From positions 3,224,001 to 3,288,000 of the forward strand of contig CP128857.1 of the NCBI GenBank assembly GCA_030388725.1: a stretch of DNA of 64,000 nt, read 5' to 3'. Of the stretch, positions 8,193 through 18,118 are shown piece after piece. A program made the translations under genes and the position numbers. The DNA is from Prodigiosinella aquatilis. Lineage in GTDB: Bacteria; Pseudomonadota; Gammaproteobacteria; Enterobacterales; Enterobacteriaceae. The notes below the pieces were generated by a model. The model searched no databases, had not been told where the DNA came from, and saw only the letters and a list, made by a program, of their open reading frames with translations. The stretch's first letter is position 1, and each line of letters opens with the position of its first letter.

Positions 8193-8735
8193 TTAAGGCA
8201 GCAGGCCTTTGACATCAATGGGTTTGGCTTCGTTTTCTGCTTCGCCTTTTCCTTTCCCATTAACTGCCATGCCGGCCATCCGGTAAAAGTTATATTCCGG
8301 ATACTTACCCGGCCCCGAGATCAGCAGATCTTCTTTTTCGTACACCAGATCCTGACGTTTGAATTCACCCATTTCGAAATCAGGCGTCAACTGTATTGCC
8401 GTGGTTGGACAGGCTTCCTCACACATACCGCAGAAAATACAGCGTGAAAAGTTAATGCGGAAAAATTCCGGATACCAGCGCCCATCCGTCATTTCCGCTT
8501 TCTGTAAAGAAATACAGCCCACTGGGCAAGCTACAGCACACAGGTTGCAGGCAACACACCGCTCCTGACCATCGGGATCACGCGTCAGTACAATACGTCC
8601 ACGATAACGTGGTGGCGGATTGACTGGCTCTTCTGGATACATCTTGGTTTCACGTTTTTTGAACGCGTTGGAACCCACCATGCAGATACTGCGAATCTGG
8701 GTGCCGAAACCAATCACTAGCTCTTTCAATGTCAT
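8193..8735 (-). CDS. nuoI: NADH-quinone oxidoreductase subunit I (two 4Fe-4S)
   Basis: NuoI is a ferredoxin-like subunit that passes electrons through clusters N6a and N6b toward the quinone site. At 180 residues it equals E. coli NuoI. The two 4Fe-4S motifs are complete: Cys60, 63, 66 and 70 (CVACNLCAVACP) and Cys99, 102, 105 and 109 (CIFCGMCEEACP). It lies 10 bases upstream of nuoJ. Confidence 0.97.
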   Translation of the reverse strand: MTLKELVIGFGTQIRSICMVGSNAFKKRETKMYPEEPVNPPPRYRGRIVLTRDPDGQERCVACNLCAVACPVGCISLQKAEMTDGRWYPEFFRINFSRCIFCGMCEEACPTTAIQLTPDFEMGEFKRQDLVYEKEDLLISGPGKYPEYNFYRMAGMAVNGKGKGEAENEAKPIDVKGLLP

Positions 8736-8751
8736 GGTTTATTCACCCTTG

Positions 8752-9726
8752 TTAAGCGTTATACAAAATGACCGCGGCTGTCGCCAACAGGTTAAGGAGC
8801 GTTAACGGCAAACAGATTTTCCATCCGAAGGCCATCACCTGGTCATAACGCGGACGGGGTAAAGAAGCACGAATCAGGATAAACATCATCATGAAAAAGG
8901 CCGTTTTCAATGCGAACCATATAAATGGCGGTAGGAACGGGCCATGCCAGCCACCGAAGAACAGCGTGACGATCAATGCGGAAACCGTAACAATACCAAT
9001 GTACTCGCCCACGAAGAACAGACCGAACTTCATACCTGAATATTCAATATGATACCCATCGGCCAGTTCCTGTTCGGCTTCTGGCTGGTCAAACGGATGA
9101 CGGTGACAGACTGCAACACCCGCGATAGCAAAAGTAAGGAAGCCAAAAAACTGAGGAATGATATTCCATAAGTGGGCTTGCGAATCAACGATAACCCCCA
9201 TATTGAAGGACCCTGCCCGAGCGACCACCCCCATCAGCGACAACCCCAAAAATACCTCATAACTCAGGGTTTGCGCCGATGCACGCATCGCGCCCAGCAA
9301 CGAATATTTATTGTTACTGGACCAGCCGGCGAAAAGTACGGCATAAACCGCGAGCCCGGCCATCATCAGAAAGAACAGTAATCCGATATTCAAGTCTGAA
9401 ACCATCCAGGTAGGACTTACCGGAACGATGGCAAAGGACAGTAATAATGCGGTAAAGGCAATCATCGGTGCCAAGGTGAAAATCACCCGATCAGCAAATT
9501 TTGGTACCCAATCTTCCTTGAAGAACATTTTGATCATATCAGCGACCAATTGTAATGAGCCGGCCCAACCAACCCGGTTCGGTCCATAACGTCCCTGAAA
9601 CAATCCAAGCAGACGACGTTCGCCCATGCTCATGAATGCTCCACACGTCACCACAACCAGCAGGATAACAATTGCCTTACCTACAGCGATCAAAATATCC
9701 ATTGTTTCCGGTGTTAACCAGCTCAT
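8752..9726 (-). CDS. nuoH: NADH-quinone oxidoreductase subunit H
   Basis: NuoH is the membrane subunit that, with NuoB and NuoD, forms the quinone-binding chamber. It has 324 residues and about eight hydrophobic helices. Conserved loops are seen in the GRYGPNRVGWAGSLQ region and the acidic QPEAEQELADGYHIEYSGMK-type loop that couples quinone chemistry to pumping. The start overlaps the nuoG stop (ATGA). Confidence 0.97.
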   Translation of the reverse strand: MSWLTPETMDILIAVGKAIVILLVVVTCGAFMSMGERRLLGLFQGRYGPNRVGWAGSLQLVADMIKMFFKEDWVPKFADRVIFTLAPMIAFTALLLSFAIVPVSPTWMVSDLNIGLLFFLMMAGLAVYAVLFAGWSSNNKYSLLGAMRASAQTLSYEVFLGLSLMGVVARAGSFNMGVIVDSQAHLWNIIPQFFGFLTFAIAGVAVCHRHPFDQPEAEQELADGYHIEYSGMKFGLFFVGEYIGIVTVSALIVTLFFGGWHGPFLPPFIWFALKTAFFMMMFILIRASLPRPRYDQVMAFGWKICLPLTLLNLLATAAVILYNA

Positions 9727-12458
9727 TGCGCGGCCTCCTGCATCTTCTCAACAGTCGCACCCGCCAGCACCGGGGCAATACCCGGGAAGCCTAACGGCAA
9801 ACCGACTTGCCCTTGACCTAATTCTTCACTCACCCGTAAAGGCAAACGTAACGTTTGACCATCACAGATAATCTCCAGCAAGGTCCCGGGATTAACCCCC
9901 AACTGAGCTGCATCAGCGGAATTCACCATCACATAAGGTTGTGGCATGCGTTGCTGAATAACAGCTGAACGCTGAGACATCTCTTCGCTGCCGAACAAGT
10001 GATAGTAAGGTACGACACACCACTGCCCGGACTGAACCACAAACGGCGCCGGAATATGGTCAAAATATCCCAGGGTATCGTCACCCGCTTCAATAAGACG
10101 TACACCCGGATCACCATGACGCAGCTGTCCGCCCACTTCATTCTGGAATTTGTTCCAGGCTTGAGGTGAGTTCCAACCTGGAGCCCACGCAAATGGAATC
10201 TCCTGGCGGTCGGAAATTGGACTATTATTCCCTTCCATTGAAAAAGCGAACATGGTGTCTTTATCTTGGGGTTGCCGTGGTTCGTGCACGCTTATGTTGG
10301 CACGCATTGCAGTACGTCCACTGGACCGATTAGGGGAACGAGCCAGTTTTTGTCCATGGATGCGGAAGGATGCGTCAGGCGCAGCCTGTTTGATCGCAGC
10401 CAGTTGTGGCAGTGCACTAACACAGGCATCAATGACATGATCGAGCTGTGTCCAGTCAACCTGACGGCTATGGTAAGTAATATACAATGCGTGCAACCAA
10501 CGCCAGCTTTCCAGCATCACTACTTTGTTATCATAATAAGTGGGGTCATATACCTGGAAGAAGCGTTGTGCGCGACCTTCCTGATTAATTACCGTACCAT
10601 CACTTTCGGCAAAACTGGCTGATGACAGAATAAGACTGGCCTTGTCCATAACATCAGTATGTTGATGATCCAATACCAGCAGGTTGGTTACTTTCGCCAA
10701 GGCGGCATCTATCCGAGCCGCTGGCGCATGACGGTACAAATCATTCTCAAGGACCACGACACTATCAGCGTCGCCACTCTCTAGTTGAGTCAATGCTTCA
10801 TCCAGCGAATGACCGCCCACCATAGTGAGGCCAATACTGTTTACCGCCGTCGCCACATACGTAAGACCAACATCAGCACCGCGCCCTTTCAACGCTTTTG
10901 CCACATTGGCAGCCGCCGCGATGATTTCTTCGCTACCCGCATTGGTACCGGAAATGATCAGCGGTTTTTTCGCGCCAGCCAGCGCCTGCACGATAACATC
11001 TATTTTTTGCTCCAAATCTGGAGCCAGATCGGTAACCGCCGGTGCGGCGTTATCCAATGCATGAGCAATGGCAAAACCGAGGCGAGCCTGATCGACAACC
11101 GGGGCACAATAACGCCATGCAGCGATATCATCCAAACGGGTGCTATCTACATTAGTAATGAACAGGGGATGCTTGGCATGCTGACCGATATTCAGAATAG
11201 CGGCAATCTGCCAGTCAGCTACTTTCTGGGCTGCGGCCATTTCACGGGCTTTACCTTTTACCGCCTGACGGACTGAGAGTGCAATACGGGCACCAGTTTG
11301 CGTAAGATCTTCACCCAATATCAGAACAGCATCATAGCTTTCGATTTCTCGTAAGGATGGGCTGTGTATACCACTTTCACGCAATACTTTAAGAATCAGT
11401 TGTAGCCGGTTCTGCTCACTCTGGGCAATACCCGTGTAAAAATTCTCGGCACCGACCAGCTCACGTAACGCGAAATTACTTTCCACACTGGCGCGAGGAG
11501 AACCGATACCAATGACTTTCTTCGCCTGACGCAATACATCTGCCGCCCCTTGAAGAGCCTGATCAGCATTCAGTGCGATCCAGTCATCACCACGACGCTG
11601 TAACGGCTGGCGCGGGCGATCTTTCAGATTGACGTAACCATAACCAAAACGACCTCGGTCACACAGGAAATAGTGGTTAACACTACCATTGTACCGATTT
11701 TCGATACGTCGCAGTTCGCCATAACGCTCACCCGGACTGATATTACAACCGACGCTGCATTGTTGACAAATGCTGGGCGCAAACTGCATATCCCATTTAC
11801 GGTTATAGCGTTCAGAGTGTGTTTTATCGGTAAAAACACCAGTAGGACAAACTTCCACCAGGTTACCGGAGAATTCACTCTCCAGTGCGCCATCTTCCGC
11901 ACGACCGAAATAGACATTGTTATGCGCGCCATAAACGCCCAGATCAGTACCGCCCGCATAGTCTTTGTAATAACGCACACAACGGTAACAGGCAATACAG
12001 CGGTTCATTTCATGAGAGATGAACGGCCCCAGATCTTGGTTATGGTGAGTACGTTTGGTGAAACGGTAGCGACGGGTATTATGCCCAGTCATTACCGTCA
12101 TATCCTGCAAATGACAGTTCCCCCCTTCCTCACAAACCGGGCAATCGTGGGGATGGTTAGTCATCAGAAACTCCACCACGGTTTTACGGAACTGTTTGGC
12201 TTCGCTATCCTCGATAGCAATATAAGCGCCATCAGTCGCAGGCGTCATACAGGACATTACCAGGCGACCGCGGGTATCTTCCGCGTTCTGGTATTGCTTA
12301 ACCGCACACAGGCGGCAAGCACCGACGCTCCCCAGCGCCGGGTGCCAGCAAAAGTAGGGAATATCAAGTCCCAGAGAAAGACACGCCTCCAGTAGGTTGT
12401 CCGCTCCGTCCACTTCATATTCTTTGCCGTCTACATGAATCGTTGCCATAGTCAGCAT
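9723..12458 (-). CDS. nuoG: NADH-quinone oxidoreductase subunit G
   Basis: NuoG is the large peripheral-arm subunit carrying clusters N1b, N4, N5 and the extra N7. The N-terminal 2Fe-2S domain has its cysteines in PYFCWHPALGSVGACRLC. The NHPHDCPVCEEGGNC stretch and the CIACYRCVRYYKDY motif follow, and the C-terminal half is a molybdopterin-oxidoreductase-like fold without the cofactor. The length is 911 residues, close to E. coli. Two starts fit: ATG at 12458 or ATG at 12449 (MATIHVDG); a GGAAG lies just before the first, so the longer form is listed. The C-terminal 150 residues diverge most from E. coli. Confidence 0.96.
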   Translation of the reverse strand: MLTMATIHVDGKEYEVDGADNLLEACLSLGLDIPYFCWHPALGSVGACRLCAVKQYQNAEDTRGRLVMSCMTPATDGAYIAIEDSEAKQFRKTVVEFLMTNHPHDCPVCEEGGNCHLQDMTVMTGHNTRRYRFTKRTHHNQDLGPFISHEMNRCIACYRCVRYYKDYAGGTDLGVYGAHNNVYFGRAEDGALESEFSGNLVEVCPTGVFTDKTHSERYNRKWDMQFAPSICQQCSVGCNISPGERYGELRRIENRYNGSVNHYFLCDRGRFGYGYVNLKDRPRQPLQRRGDDWIALNADQALQGAADVLRQAKKVIGIGSPRASVESNFALRELVGAENFYTGIAQSEQNRLQLILKVLRESGIHSPSLREIESYDAVLILGEDLTQTGARIALSVRQAVKGKAREMAAAQKVADWQIAAILNIGQHAKHPLFITNVDSTRLDDIAAWRYCAPVVDQARLGFAIAHALDNAAPAVTDLAPDLEQKIDVIVQALAGAKKPLIISGTNAGSEEIIAAAANVAKALKGRGADVGLTYVATAVNSIGLTMVGGHSLDEALTQLESGDADSVVVLENDLYRHAPAARIDAALAKVTNLLVLDHQHTDVMDKASLILSSASFAESDGTVINQEGRAQRFFQVYDPTYYDNKVVMLESWRWLHALYITYHSRQVDWTQLDHVIDACVSALPQLAAIKQAAPDASFRIHGQKLARSPNRSSGRTAMRANISVHEPRQPQDKDTMFAFSMEGNNSPISDRQEIPFAWAPGWNSPQAWNKFQNEVGGQLRHGDPGVRLIEAGDDTLGYFDHIPAPFVVQSGQWCVVPYYHLFGSEEMSQRSAVIQQRMPQPYVMVNSADAAQLGVNPGTLLEIICDGQTLRLPLRVSEELGQGQVGLPLGFPGIAPVLAGATVEKMQEAAQ

Positions 12459-12569
12459 GCTTCCATAATGGCCCGCTTAATAGCAGGCACTAATCAAAAA
12501 ATTCTGTCTACCAGGATAAGAGTCAAGCTCGCTCGATACGAGAGTTTTAGCACTCCCGCCACCGACCAA

Positions 12570-13919
12570 CTACCAACGCGCCTTCAGCAAATTCGGCTGA
12601 ATTCCACGAATAGGTTTGGCATTGTTGATGGGTTGTTGAGCGATTCCCGCTTCAAACTCTTCCCGGAAATATTTTATTGCACTCTGCAGTGGCTCAACGG
12701 CACCCGGCGCATGCGCGCAGAAAGTGTTGCCTGGGCCAAGGAAGCGGCATAACTGTTCCAGCGTTTCGATATCACCCGGTTGGCCTTCGCCATGTTCCAG
12801 AGCACGCAATATTTTCACGCTCCAGGGCAAACCATCTCGGCATGGTGTACACCAGCCACAGGACTCACGGGAAAAGAACTCTTCCAGATTACGCGTCAGT
12901 GATACCATATTGATTTCGTTATCAACCGCCATCGCCAACGCTGTTCCCAAACGGCTGCCCGCTTTACCGATGTGCTCAAAATCCATCGGTAAGTCAAGAT
13001 GATCACTGGTCAGAAAATCGGTCCCCGCACCACCAGGCTGCCAAGCTTTCAGTTTTAATCCATCACGCATGCCACCGGCGTAATCTTCCAGAATCTCACG
13101 CGCCGTCGTACCAAAAGGTAACTCCCACAATCCCGGATTATTAACCCGGCCAGAGAATCCCATTAATTTGGTACCCGCATCCTTGCTCTTACCAGCAGAA
13201 ATTCCCTGATACCACTCCACGCCGTGCTCGATAATGGCCGGAACATTACACAGGGTTTCTACGTTATTTACGCAAGTAGGCTTACCCCATGCCCCAGCAG
13301 ATGCCGGAAATGGTGGTTTAGAACGCGGGTTAGCACGGCGCCCTTCCAGTGAATTAATCAATGCGGTTTCTTCACCGCAAATGTAACGCCCGGCACCGGT
13401 ATGAACAAAAAGCTCTAAATCAAAACCGCTGCCCATAATATTTTTACCGAGCAGCCCGGCTTCTGTTGCCTCAGCAATTGCCCGACGCAGATTTGCCGCC
13501 GCTTCTATGTATTCACCACGCAGGAAAATATATCCGCGGTAGGCTTTAAGTGCATAAGCACCAATCAGCATGCCTTCAATCAACAGGTGTGGCAGCTGCT
13601 CCATCAGCAGACGGTCTTTGTATGTACCCGGTTCCATTTCATCTGCATTACACAACAGATAGCGGATATTCATACTCTCGTCTTTCGGCATCAAACTCCA
13701 TTTCAGTCCAGTGGAAAAACCGGCACCACCACGCCCTTTCAGTCCTGCATCTTTGACCAGAGAAACAACGTCACCCTGGGCCATTCCACCCAATGCTTTC
13801 CGGGCTCCAGAATAACCGTTTTTACTCCGGTACTCGTCTAACCATACCGGTTGTTTATCTGCCCGCAGACGCCAGGTAAGAGGGTGTTGCTCAGCAGTCA
13901 GAACAATGTTTTTACTCAT
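12570..13919 (-). CDS. nuoF: NADH-quinone oxidoreductase subunit F (NADH/FMN)
   Basis: NuoF oxidises NADH: it binds NADH and FMN and the 4Fe-4S cluster N3. The nucleotide motif GRGGAGFSTGLKW is at about residues 62-74 and the cluster ligands are in ESCGWCTPCRDG plus a later Cys. It has 449 residues. The start overlaps the nuoE stop as ATGA. A 111-base gap with no gene separates it from nuoG. Confidence 0.97.
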   Translation of the reverse strand: MSKNIVLTAEQHPLTWRLRADKQPVWLDEYRSKNGYSGARKALGGMAQGDVVSLVKDAGLKGRGGAGFSTGLKWSLMPKDESMNIRYLLCNADEMEPGTYKDRLLMEQLPHLLIEGMLIGAYALKAYRGYIFLRGEYIEAAANLRRAIAEATEAGLLGKNIMGSGFDLELFVHTGAGRYICGEETALINSLEGRRANPRSKPPFPASAGAWGKPTCVNNVETLCNVPAIIEHGVEWYQGISAGKSKDAGTKLMGFSGRVNNPGLWELPFGTTAREILEDYAGGMRDGLKLKAWQPGGAGTDFLTSDHLDLPMDFEHIGKAGSRLGTALAMAVDNEINMVSLTRNLEEFFSRESCGWCTPCRDGLPWSVKILRALEHGEGQPGDIETLEQLCRFLGPGNTFCAHAPGAVEPLQSAIKYFREEFEAGIAQQPINNAKPIRGIQPNLLKARW

Positions 13920-14467
13920 TGATACTGCTCCAATAACGAATCGATATCTTCAGGCTTTAGCTTACTGTGGGTATCGTCGTCGATCATCATCGTCGGCCCT
14001 TTATCACAGTTACCCAGGCAGCACGTCGGCAATAGCGTAAAACGGCCATCAAATGTGGTCTGTCCTGGTTTAATCGCCAGTTTTTTCTCCAGCGCGGCCT
14101 GAATCCCCTGATAGCCCGTAATGTGACAAACTACGCTGTCGCAATACCGGATAATATGTCGGCCAACCGGCTGGCGGTAAATCTGGCTATAAAACGTCGC
14201 CACGCCTTCCACATCGCTGGCTGGGATACCCAAGATGTCCGCAATAGCATTAATAGCGCCATCAGGCACCCATCCACGCCGCTTTTGCACAATTTTCAAC
14301 GCTTCAATAGAAGCTGCACGAGCATCTTCATAATGGTGTTTTTCGTGCTCTATTGCATCGCGCTCAGCGTCGCTTAACACAAAAATATCCTTTTCCGCCG
14401 GCGAATTCGCAACAGCAGGTTGCCCCTGCGCATCAATATGATCCTGAGTGTTGTTATGATCATGCAT
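13916..14467 (-). CDS. nuoE: NADH-quinone oxidoreductase subunit E (2Fe-2S)
   Basis: NuoE is a thioredoxin-fold 2Fe-2S subunit (cluster N1a) next to NuoF. The four cysteine ligands are in CDSVVCH and CCLGNC. At 183 residues it is about 17 longer than the E. coli protein because of an extended, polar N-terminus (MHDHNNTQDH...). The ATG at 14467 lies just 2 bases after the nuoD part stops. A later start would remove part of the extension, so the exact N-terminus is uncertain. Confidence 0.95.
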   Translation of the reverse strand: MHDHNNTQDHIDAQGQPAVANSPAEKDIFVLSDAERDAIEHEKHHYEDARAASIEALKIVQKRRGWVPDGAINAIADILGIPASDVEGVATFYSQIYRQPVGRHIIRYCDSVVCHITGYQGIQAALEKKLAIKPGQTTFDGRFTLLPTCCLGNCDKGPTMMIDDDTHSKLKPEDIDSLLEQYQ

Positions 14468-14469
14468 AA

Positions 14470-16269
14470 TTAACGGTCCACATCTGACATGACAAAATCA
14501 ATACTGCCAAGGTACACGATCAAATCGGATACCAGGCACCCTCGAATGACTGAAGGAATCTGCTGGAGATGCGCGAAGCTCGGCGTACGAATACGAGTTC
14601 GGTAACTCATGGTGCTGTTATCACTGGTCAGGTAATAGCTGTTGATTCCCTTGGTTCCCTCAATCATCTGGAATGATTCGTTGGCGGGCATGATCGGCCC
14701 CCAGGAAACCTGTAAAAAATGGTTAATCAGGGTTTCGATATGCTGTAGTGTCCGTTCTTTAGGTGGCGGCGTGGTCAGAGGATGATCAGCCTTGAACGGA
14801 CCTTCTGGCATATTCTTCAGGCACTGATCCAAAATTCGCAAACTCTGACGCAGCTCTTCGACTTTCAGCATGACACGGCTATAGCAATCACTGATACCGT
14901 CGCCAACGGGTACTTCAAAGTCAAAGTTTTCATAGCCGGAATATGGACGCCATTTACGCACATCAAAACCAATACCCGTTGCCCTCAGACCGGCACCAGT
15001 TACACCCCACTCCAACGCTTCTTTCGCGTTATAAGCTGCCACACCTTGGGAACGTCCTTTTAAAATGGTGTTTTTCAAAGCAGCTTTTACATAGGTGTCA
15101 AGACGTGCTGGCATCCAGTCGAGGAATTCACGTAACAGACGCTCCCAACCACGCGGTAGATCATGGGCAACGCCGCCGATACGGAACCAGGCAGGATGCA
15201 TGCGGAAACCGGTAATAGCTTCTACCAGATCATAAATTTTTTGACGATCGGTAAAAGCAAAGAACACCGGTGTCATAGCACCAACATCCTGAATAAATGT
15301 ACTGATAAAGAGCAGATGGCTATTGATACGGAATAGCTCAGACAGCATAACGCGAATAGTTTTGACGCGTTCCGGCACCTCAATGCCCGCCAGTTTTTCA
15401 ACCGCCAGCACATACGGCATTTCGTTTACACAACCGCCGAGATACTCGACACGATCAGTGTAAGGAATGTAACTGTGCCAAGATTGACGCTCTCCCATTT
15501 TCTCAGCGCCACGATGGTGGTAACCGACATCAGGAATACAGTCTACAATTTCCTCACCATTCAACTGCAGAATGATACGAAAAGCACCGTGCGATGATGG
15601 ATGGTTTGGCCCTAAGTTCAGAAACATGAAATCTTCATTTTCTGTACCTCGTTTCATGCCCCAGTCTTCAGGTTTGAACTTGAGCGATTCCATTTCCAGA
15701 TCTTCCCTTTGTTTGGTCAGAACAAAAGGATCAAATTCGGTCGCACGCGCCGGATAATCCTTGCGCAATGGATGCCCTTCCCAGGACTGCGGCATCATGA
15801 TGCGCGTCAAATGCGGGTGGCCATTAAAAACCGTACCAAACATTTCCCATGTTTCACGCTCATACCAGTTAGCGTTAGGGAAGAGTTTGGTTATCGTCGG
15901 CAAATACAGATCATTTTCGCTCAGTGCAACCTTCACCATAAGGTCACGGTTACGCTCGATGGAAATGATGTGGTAGAAAACGGAAAAATCTGCTGATGGC
16001 AAACCTTCACGGTGAGTACGTAACCGCTCATCCATGCCATGCAAGTCAAATAGCATGACATAAGGTTTTGGTTGCTTTTTCAAAAAGGAGAGAACTTCCA
16101 GTAACTGCTCACGTTTTACCCAAACAACGGGTATTCCTGTACGGGTCGCCTGAAAAGTAAACGCTTCTGGACCAAAACGGTTACACAGTTCGCCTACCAC
16201 TGGATCGTCAAGATGATCGCGAGTTTGCCATGCAGGCAGTGCGAGATCCTGCGTCGTTAAATCTGTCAT
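14470..16269 (-). CDS. nuoCD: NADH-quinone oxidoreductase fused subunit C/D
   Basis: This is the fused NuoC (30-kDa) and NuoD (49-kDa) protein, 599 residues, as usual in Enterobacterales. The N-terminal 200 residues are NuoC (motif ETWEMFGTVFNGHPHLTRIM). The rest is NuoD, which lines the quinone pocket and is related to NiFe-hydrogenase large subunits but lacks the metal cysteines (LGPNHPSSHGAFR, PDVGYHHRGAEKM). It starts 101 bases after nuoB. Confidence 0.97.
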   Translation of the reverse strand: MTDLTTQDLALPAWQTRDHLDDPVVGELCNRFGPEAFTFQATRTGIPVVWVKREQLLEVLSFLKKQPKPYVMLFDLHGMDERLRTHREGLPSADFSVFYHIISIERNRDLMVKVALSENDLYLPTITKLFPNANWYERETWEMFGTVFNGHPHLTRIMMPQSWEGHPLRKDYPARATEFDPFVLTKQREDLEMESLKFKPEDWGMKRGTENEDFMFLNLGPNHPSSHGAFRIILQLNGEEIVDCIPDVGYHHRGAEKMGERQSWHSYIPYTDRVEYLGGCVNEMPYVLAVEKLAGIEVPERVKTIRVMLSELFRINSHLLFISTFIQDVGAMTPVFFAFTDRQKIYDLVEAITGFRMHPAWFRIGGVAHDLPRGWERLLREFLDWMPARLDTYVKAALKNTILKGRSQGVAAYNAKEALEWGVTGAGLRATGIGFDVRKWRPYSGYENFDFEVPVGDGISDCYSRVMLKVEELRQSLRILDQCLKNMPEGPFKADHPLTTPPPKERTLQHIETLINHFLQVSWGPIMPANESFQMIEGTKGINSYYLTSDNSTMSYRTRIRTPSFAHLQQIPSVIRGCLVSDLIVYLGSIDFVMSDVDR

Positions 16270-16370
16270 AAGTTATGTCACCACAGTAAATGTGCTATTT
16301 CTGTGACTGATAATGGCTACACACTATTATCATAATATTACGCAGCCACTACTTGCTTATCATTCACAGG

Positions 16371-17045
16371 TCAAATCTCATCGGGAGAGCGCAAATTGGT
16401 TACTGCAATACGCTCTCCACGTTTACGTTCCCGTTCGGACTGCATATTGGCACGGTAAACACCCTGATCGCCAACCACCCACGACAGAGGTCGGCGTTCT
16501 TTCCCAATAGATTCCTTAAGCAACAGGAGTGCCTGCATATAAGCTTCGGGACGAGGCGGACAGCCAGGAATGTAAACATCTACCGGCAAAAATTTATCCA
16601 CCCCCTGTACAACAGAATAAATGTCATACATACCGCCGGAATTAGCACAAGCGCCCATGGAAATCACCCACTTTGGCTCCAGCATCTGATCATATAAACG
16701 TTGGATAACAGGTGCCATTTTCAAGAACGGCGTACCGGCGACCACCATGAAGTCGGCTTGACGTGGCGAGGCACGTAATACTTCGGAACCAAAACGAGCT
16801 ACGTCATGTACCGCAGTAAACGAAGTAACCATTTCGACATAACAACAGGAAAGGCCGAAGTTAAAAGGCCACAGGGAATTACCTCTCCCCCAGTTCACCA
16901 TATCATGTAAAGTATGCTCCAGATTACCCATAAATACGCTGCGGTGAACATGCTGTTCAAGAGGATCGCTGGCGCTTTCCTGCTTCTGAAGGGGATAACG
17001 GTCGTTCTCACCGTCCGGGTCTATGCGGGTGAGCGTATAGTCCAT
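16371..17045 (-). CDS. nuoB: NADH-quinone oxidoreductase subunit B (cluster N2)
   Basis: NuoB carries the terminal 4Fe-4S cluster N2 that reduces quinone. The unusual tandem cysteine pair Cys67-Cys68 (LSCCYVEM) and the later Cys ligands (GACANSGGMYD and GCPPRPEA) are intact. The length is 224 residues. It lies 18 bases downstream of nuoA. Confidence 0.97.
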   Translation of the reverse strand: MDYTLTRIDPDGENDRYPLQKQESASDPLEQHVHRSVFMGNLEHTLHDMVNWGRGNSLWPFNFGLSCCYVEMVTSFTAVHDVARFGSEVLRASPRQADFMVVAGTPFLKMAPVIQRLYDQMLEPKWVISMGACANSGGMYDIYSVVQGVDKFLPVDVYIPGCPPRPEAYMQALLLLKESIGKERRPLSWVVGDQGVYRANMQSERERKRGERIAVTNLRSPDEI

Positions 17046-17063
17046 TTTATTAATGCCTCGCTA

Positions 17064-17507
17064 TTACTGCTGATGATTGTTGGTGGTGTTGATCATAATG
17101 TCTGATTTAATAACCTGTCTTTTGGAACGCACAGGTGTCCAGTCCAACGCGCCGATACGCACCAGATAGACCAAACCAGCCAACAGCACCAAAATGAAGA
17201 TAGTGGCCTCGATAAAACCCACCCAGCCACTTTCTCTGATAGAAACGGCCCAGGCATAAAGGTACAAGGCTTCAACATCAAAAATGACGAAAAACATGGC
17301 GACCAGATAGAATTTGGCGGACAGACGCAAACGAGCTGAACCTACAGAATCGATCCCGGACTCATAAGGAACGTTTTTAGATCTTCCTCTGGCACGGCCA
17401 CCCAGCAAGAACCCACCGGTCAGCATTAAACCGCAGAGACCTACGGCAACGATAAGGAATAGTGCAAAAGCCCAATGGTGGGCGAGAACTTCAGTAGTTG
17501 TTGACAT
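17064..17507 (-). CDS. nuoA: NADH-quinone oxidoreductase subunit A
   Basis: NuoA is the first gene of the operon, a three-helix membrane subunit near the quinone chamber. It has 147 residues, as in E. coli. The family signature YESGIDSVGSARLRLSAKFYLVAM (written here only in part, YESGIDSVGSARLRLS) and the acidic FVIFDVEALYLYAW helix are intact. The ATG is at 17507 with AAAGAG upstream. Confidence 0.97.
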   Translation of the reverse strand: MSTTTEVLAHHWAFALFLIVAVGLCGLMLTGGFLLGGRARGRSKNVPYESGIDSVGSARLRLSAKFYLVAMFFVIFDVEALYLYAWAVSIRESGWVGFIEATIFILVLLAGLVYLVRIGALDWTPVRSKRQVIKSDIMINTTNNHQQ

Positions 17508-18118
17508 ACTCTTTGCTTACTCATCAAAAGTGGCCTGTACATCTGCTCTTTTGTCGGCAGTTAATGCGCCACATCGATTAAAAGGGAGGATTTTTCACCA
17601 CATCAAAAACCACAACTTATGGGGTTAAGTGGGCATAAAAATATGGTTTGATTCCTTGTTTTGTAACCTTTTCTCAACCTCTTTAAAACTAACAGTACAT
17701 TACTTCACATGCACGCGGTTTTCGTTAACATTTTGTGTGCTGCTATTAAGCTAAATCGAGTCTGTGATACCACATGTTAACAAATTTTAAAGACAAAAAA
17801 CCTCTATTTGCATGAACACTATATCATTTTCGCAGCGAATACCGTTCCCTCCGTAGGGTTAATAGGGTTATTTTTTGATCCAGAACACATTTTCCTTCTT
17901 TATGTTATTAAAAAAACCAAAATGAGTACACTAATGTTAACACTTACTCTTTAGTAACAAAGATTTTAAAAAAAAGAACCTTTGTTTCATTAAAAACGGA
18001 AAACTGAGACCACCAGATAAAAGACGGATGGTGACAGAGTAAACCACACCATCCGTATTAACGATGTTTTCCATATCGGGGTAACACGACCCTCCCTATC
18101 AAGTCACTCCTTCAACCG
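17508..18118. promoter_or_regulatory. nuo operon promoter region
   Basis: This is a 611-base AT-rich gap between nuoA and the 3' end of lrhA. It must hold the nuo promoter(s), since all 13 genes run leftward from here. One candidate on the minus strand is TTGATG (17601-17606) with TTTAAT (17577-17582), spacing 18. In E. coli this region responds to ArcA, NarL, IHF and Fis; I could not place such sites with confidence. No coding sequence is seen. A terminator for lrhA lies at its right end. Confidence 0.45.
18018..18056 (-). terminator. Rho-independent terminator of lrhA
   Basis: ACGGATGGTG (18024-18033) pairs perfectly with CACCATCCGT (18047-18056). On the minus strand the stem is followed by CTTTTATC. 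It sits about 60 bases after the lrhA stop. Confidence 0.8.

Noticed and set aside
9929..12395. Several 60-240 residue open frames opposite or inside nuoG
   Set aside because: All lie across a strongly conserved coding sequence and show no motifs; they arise from codon bias of nuoG.
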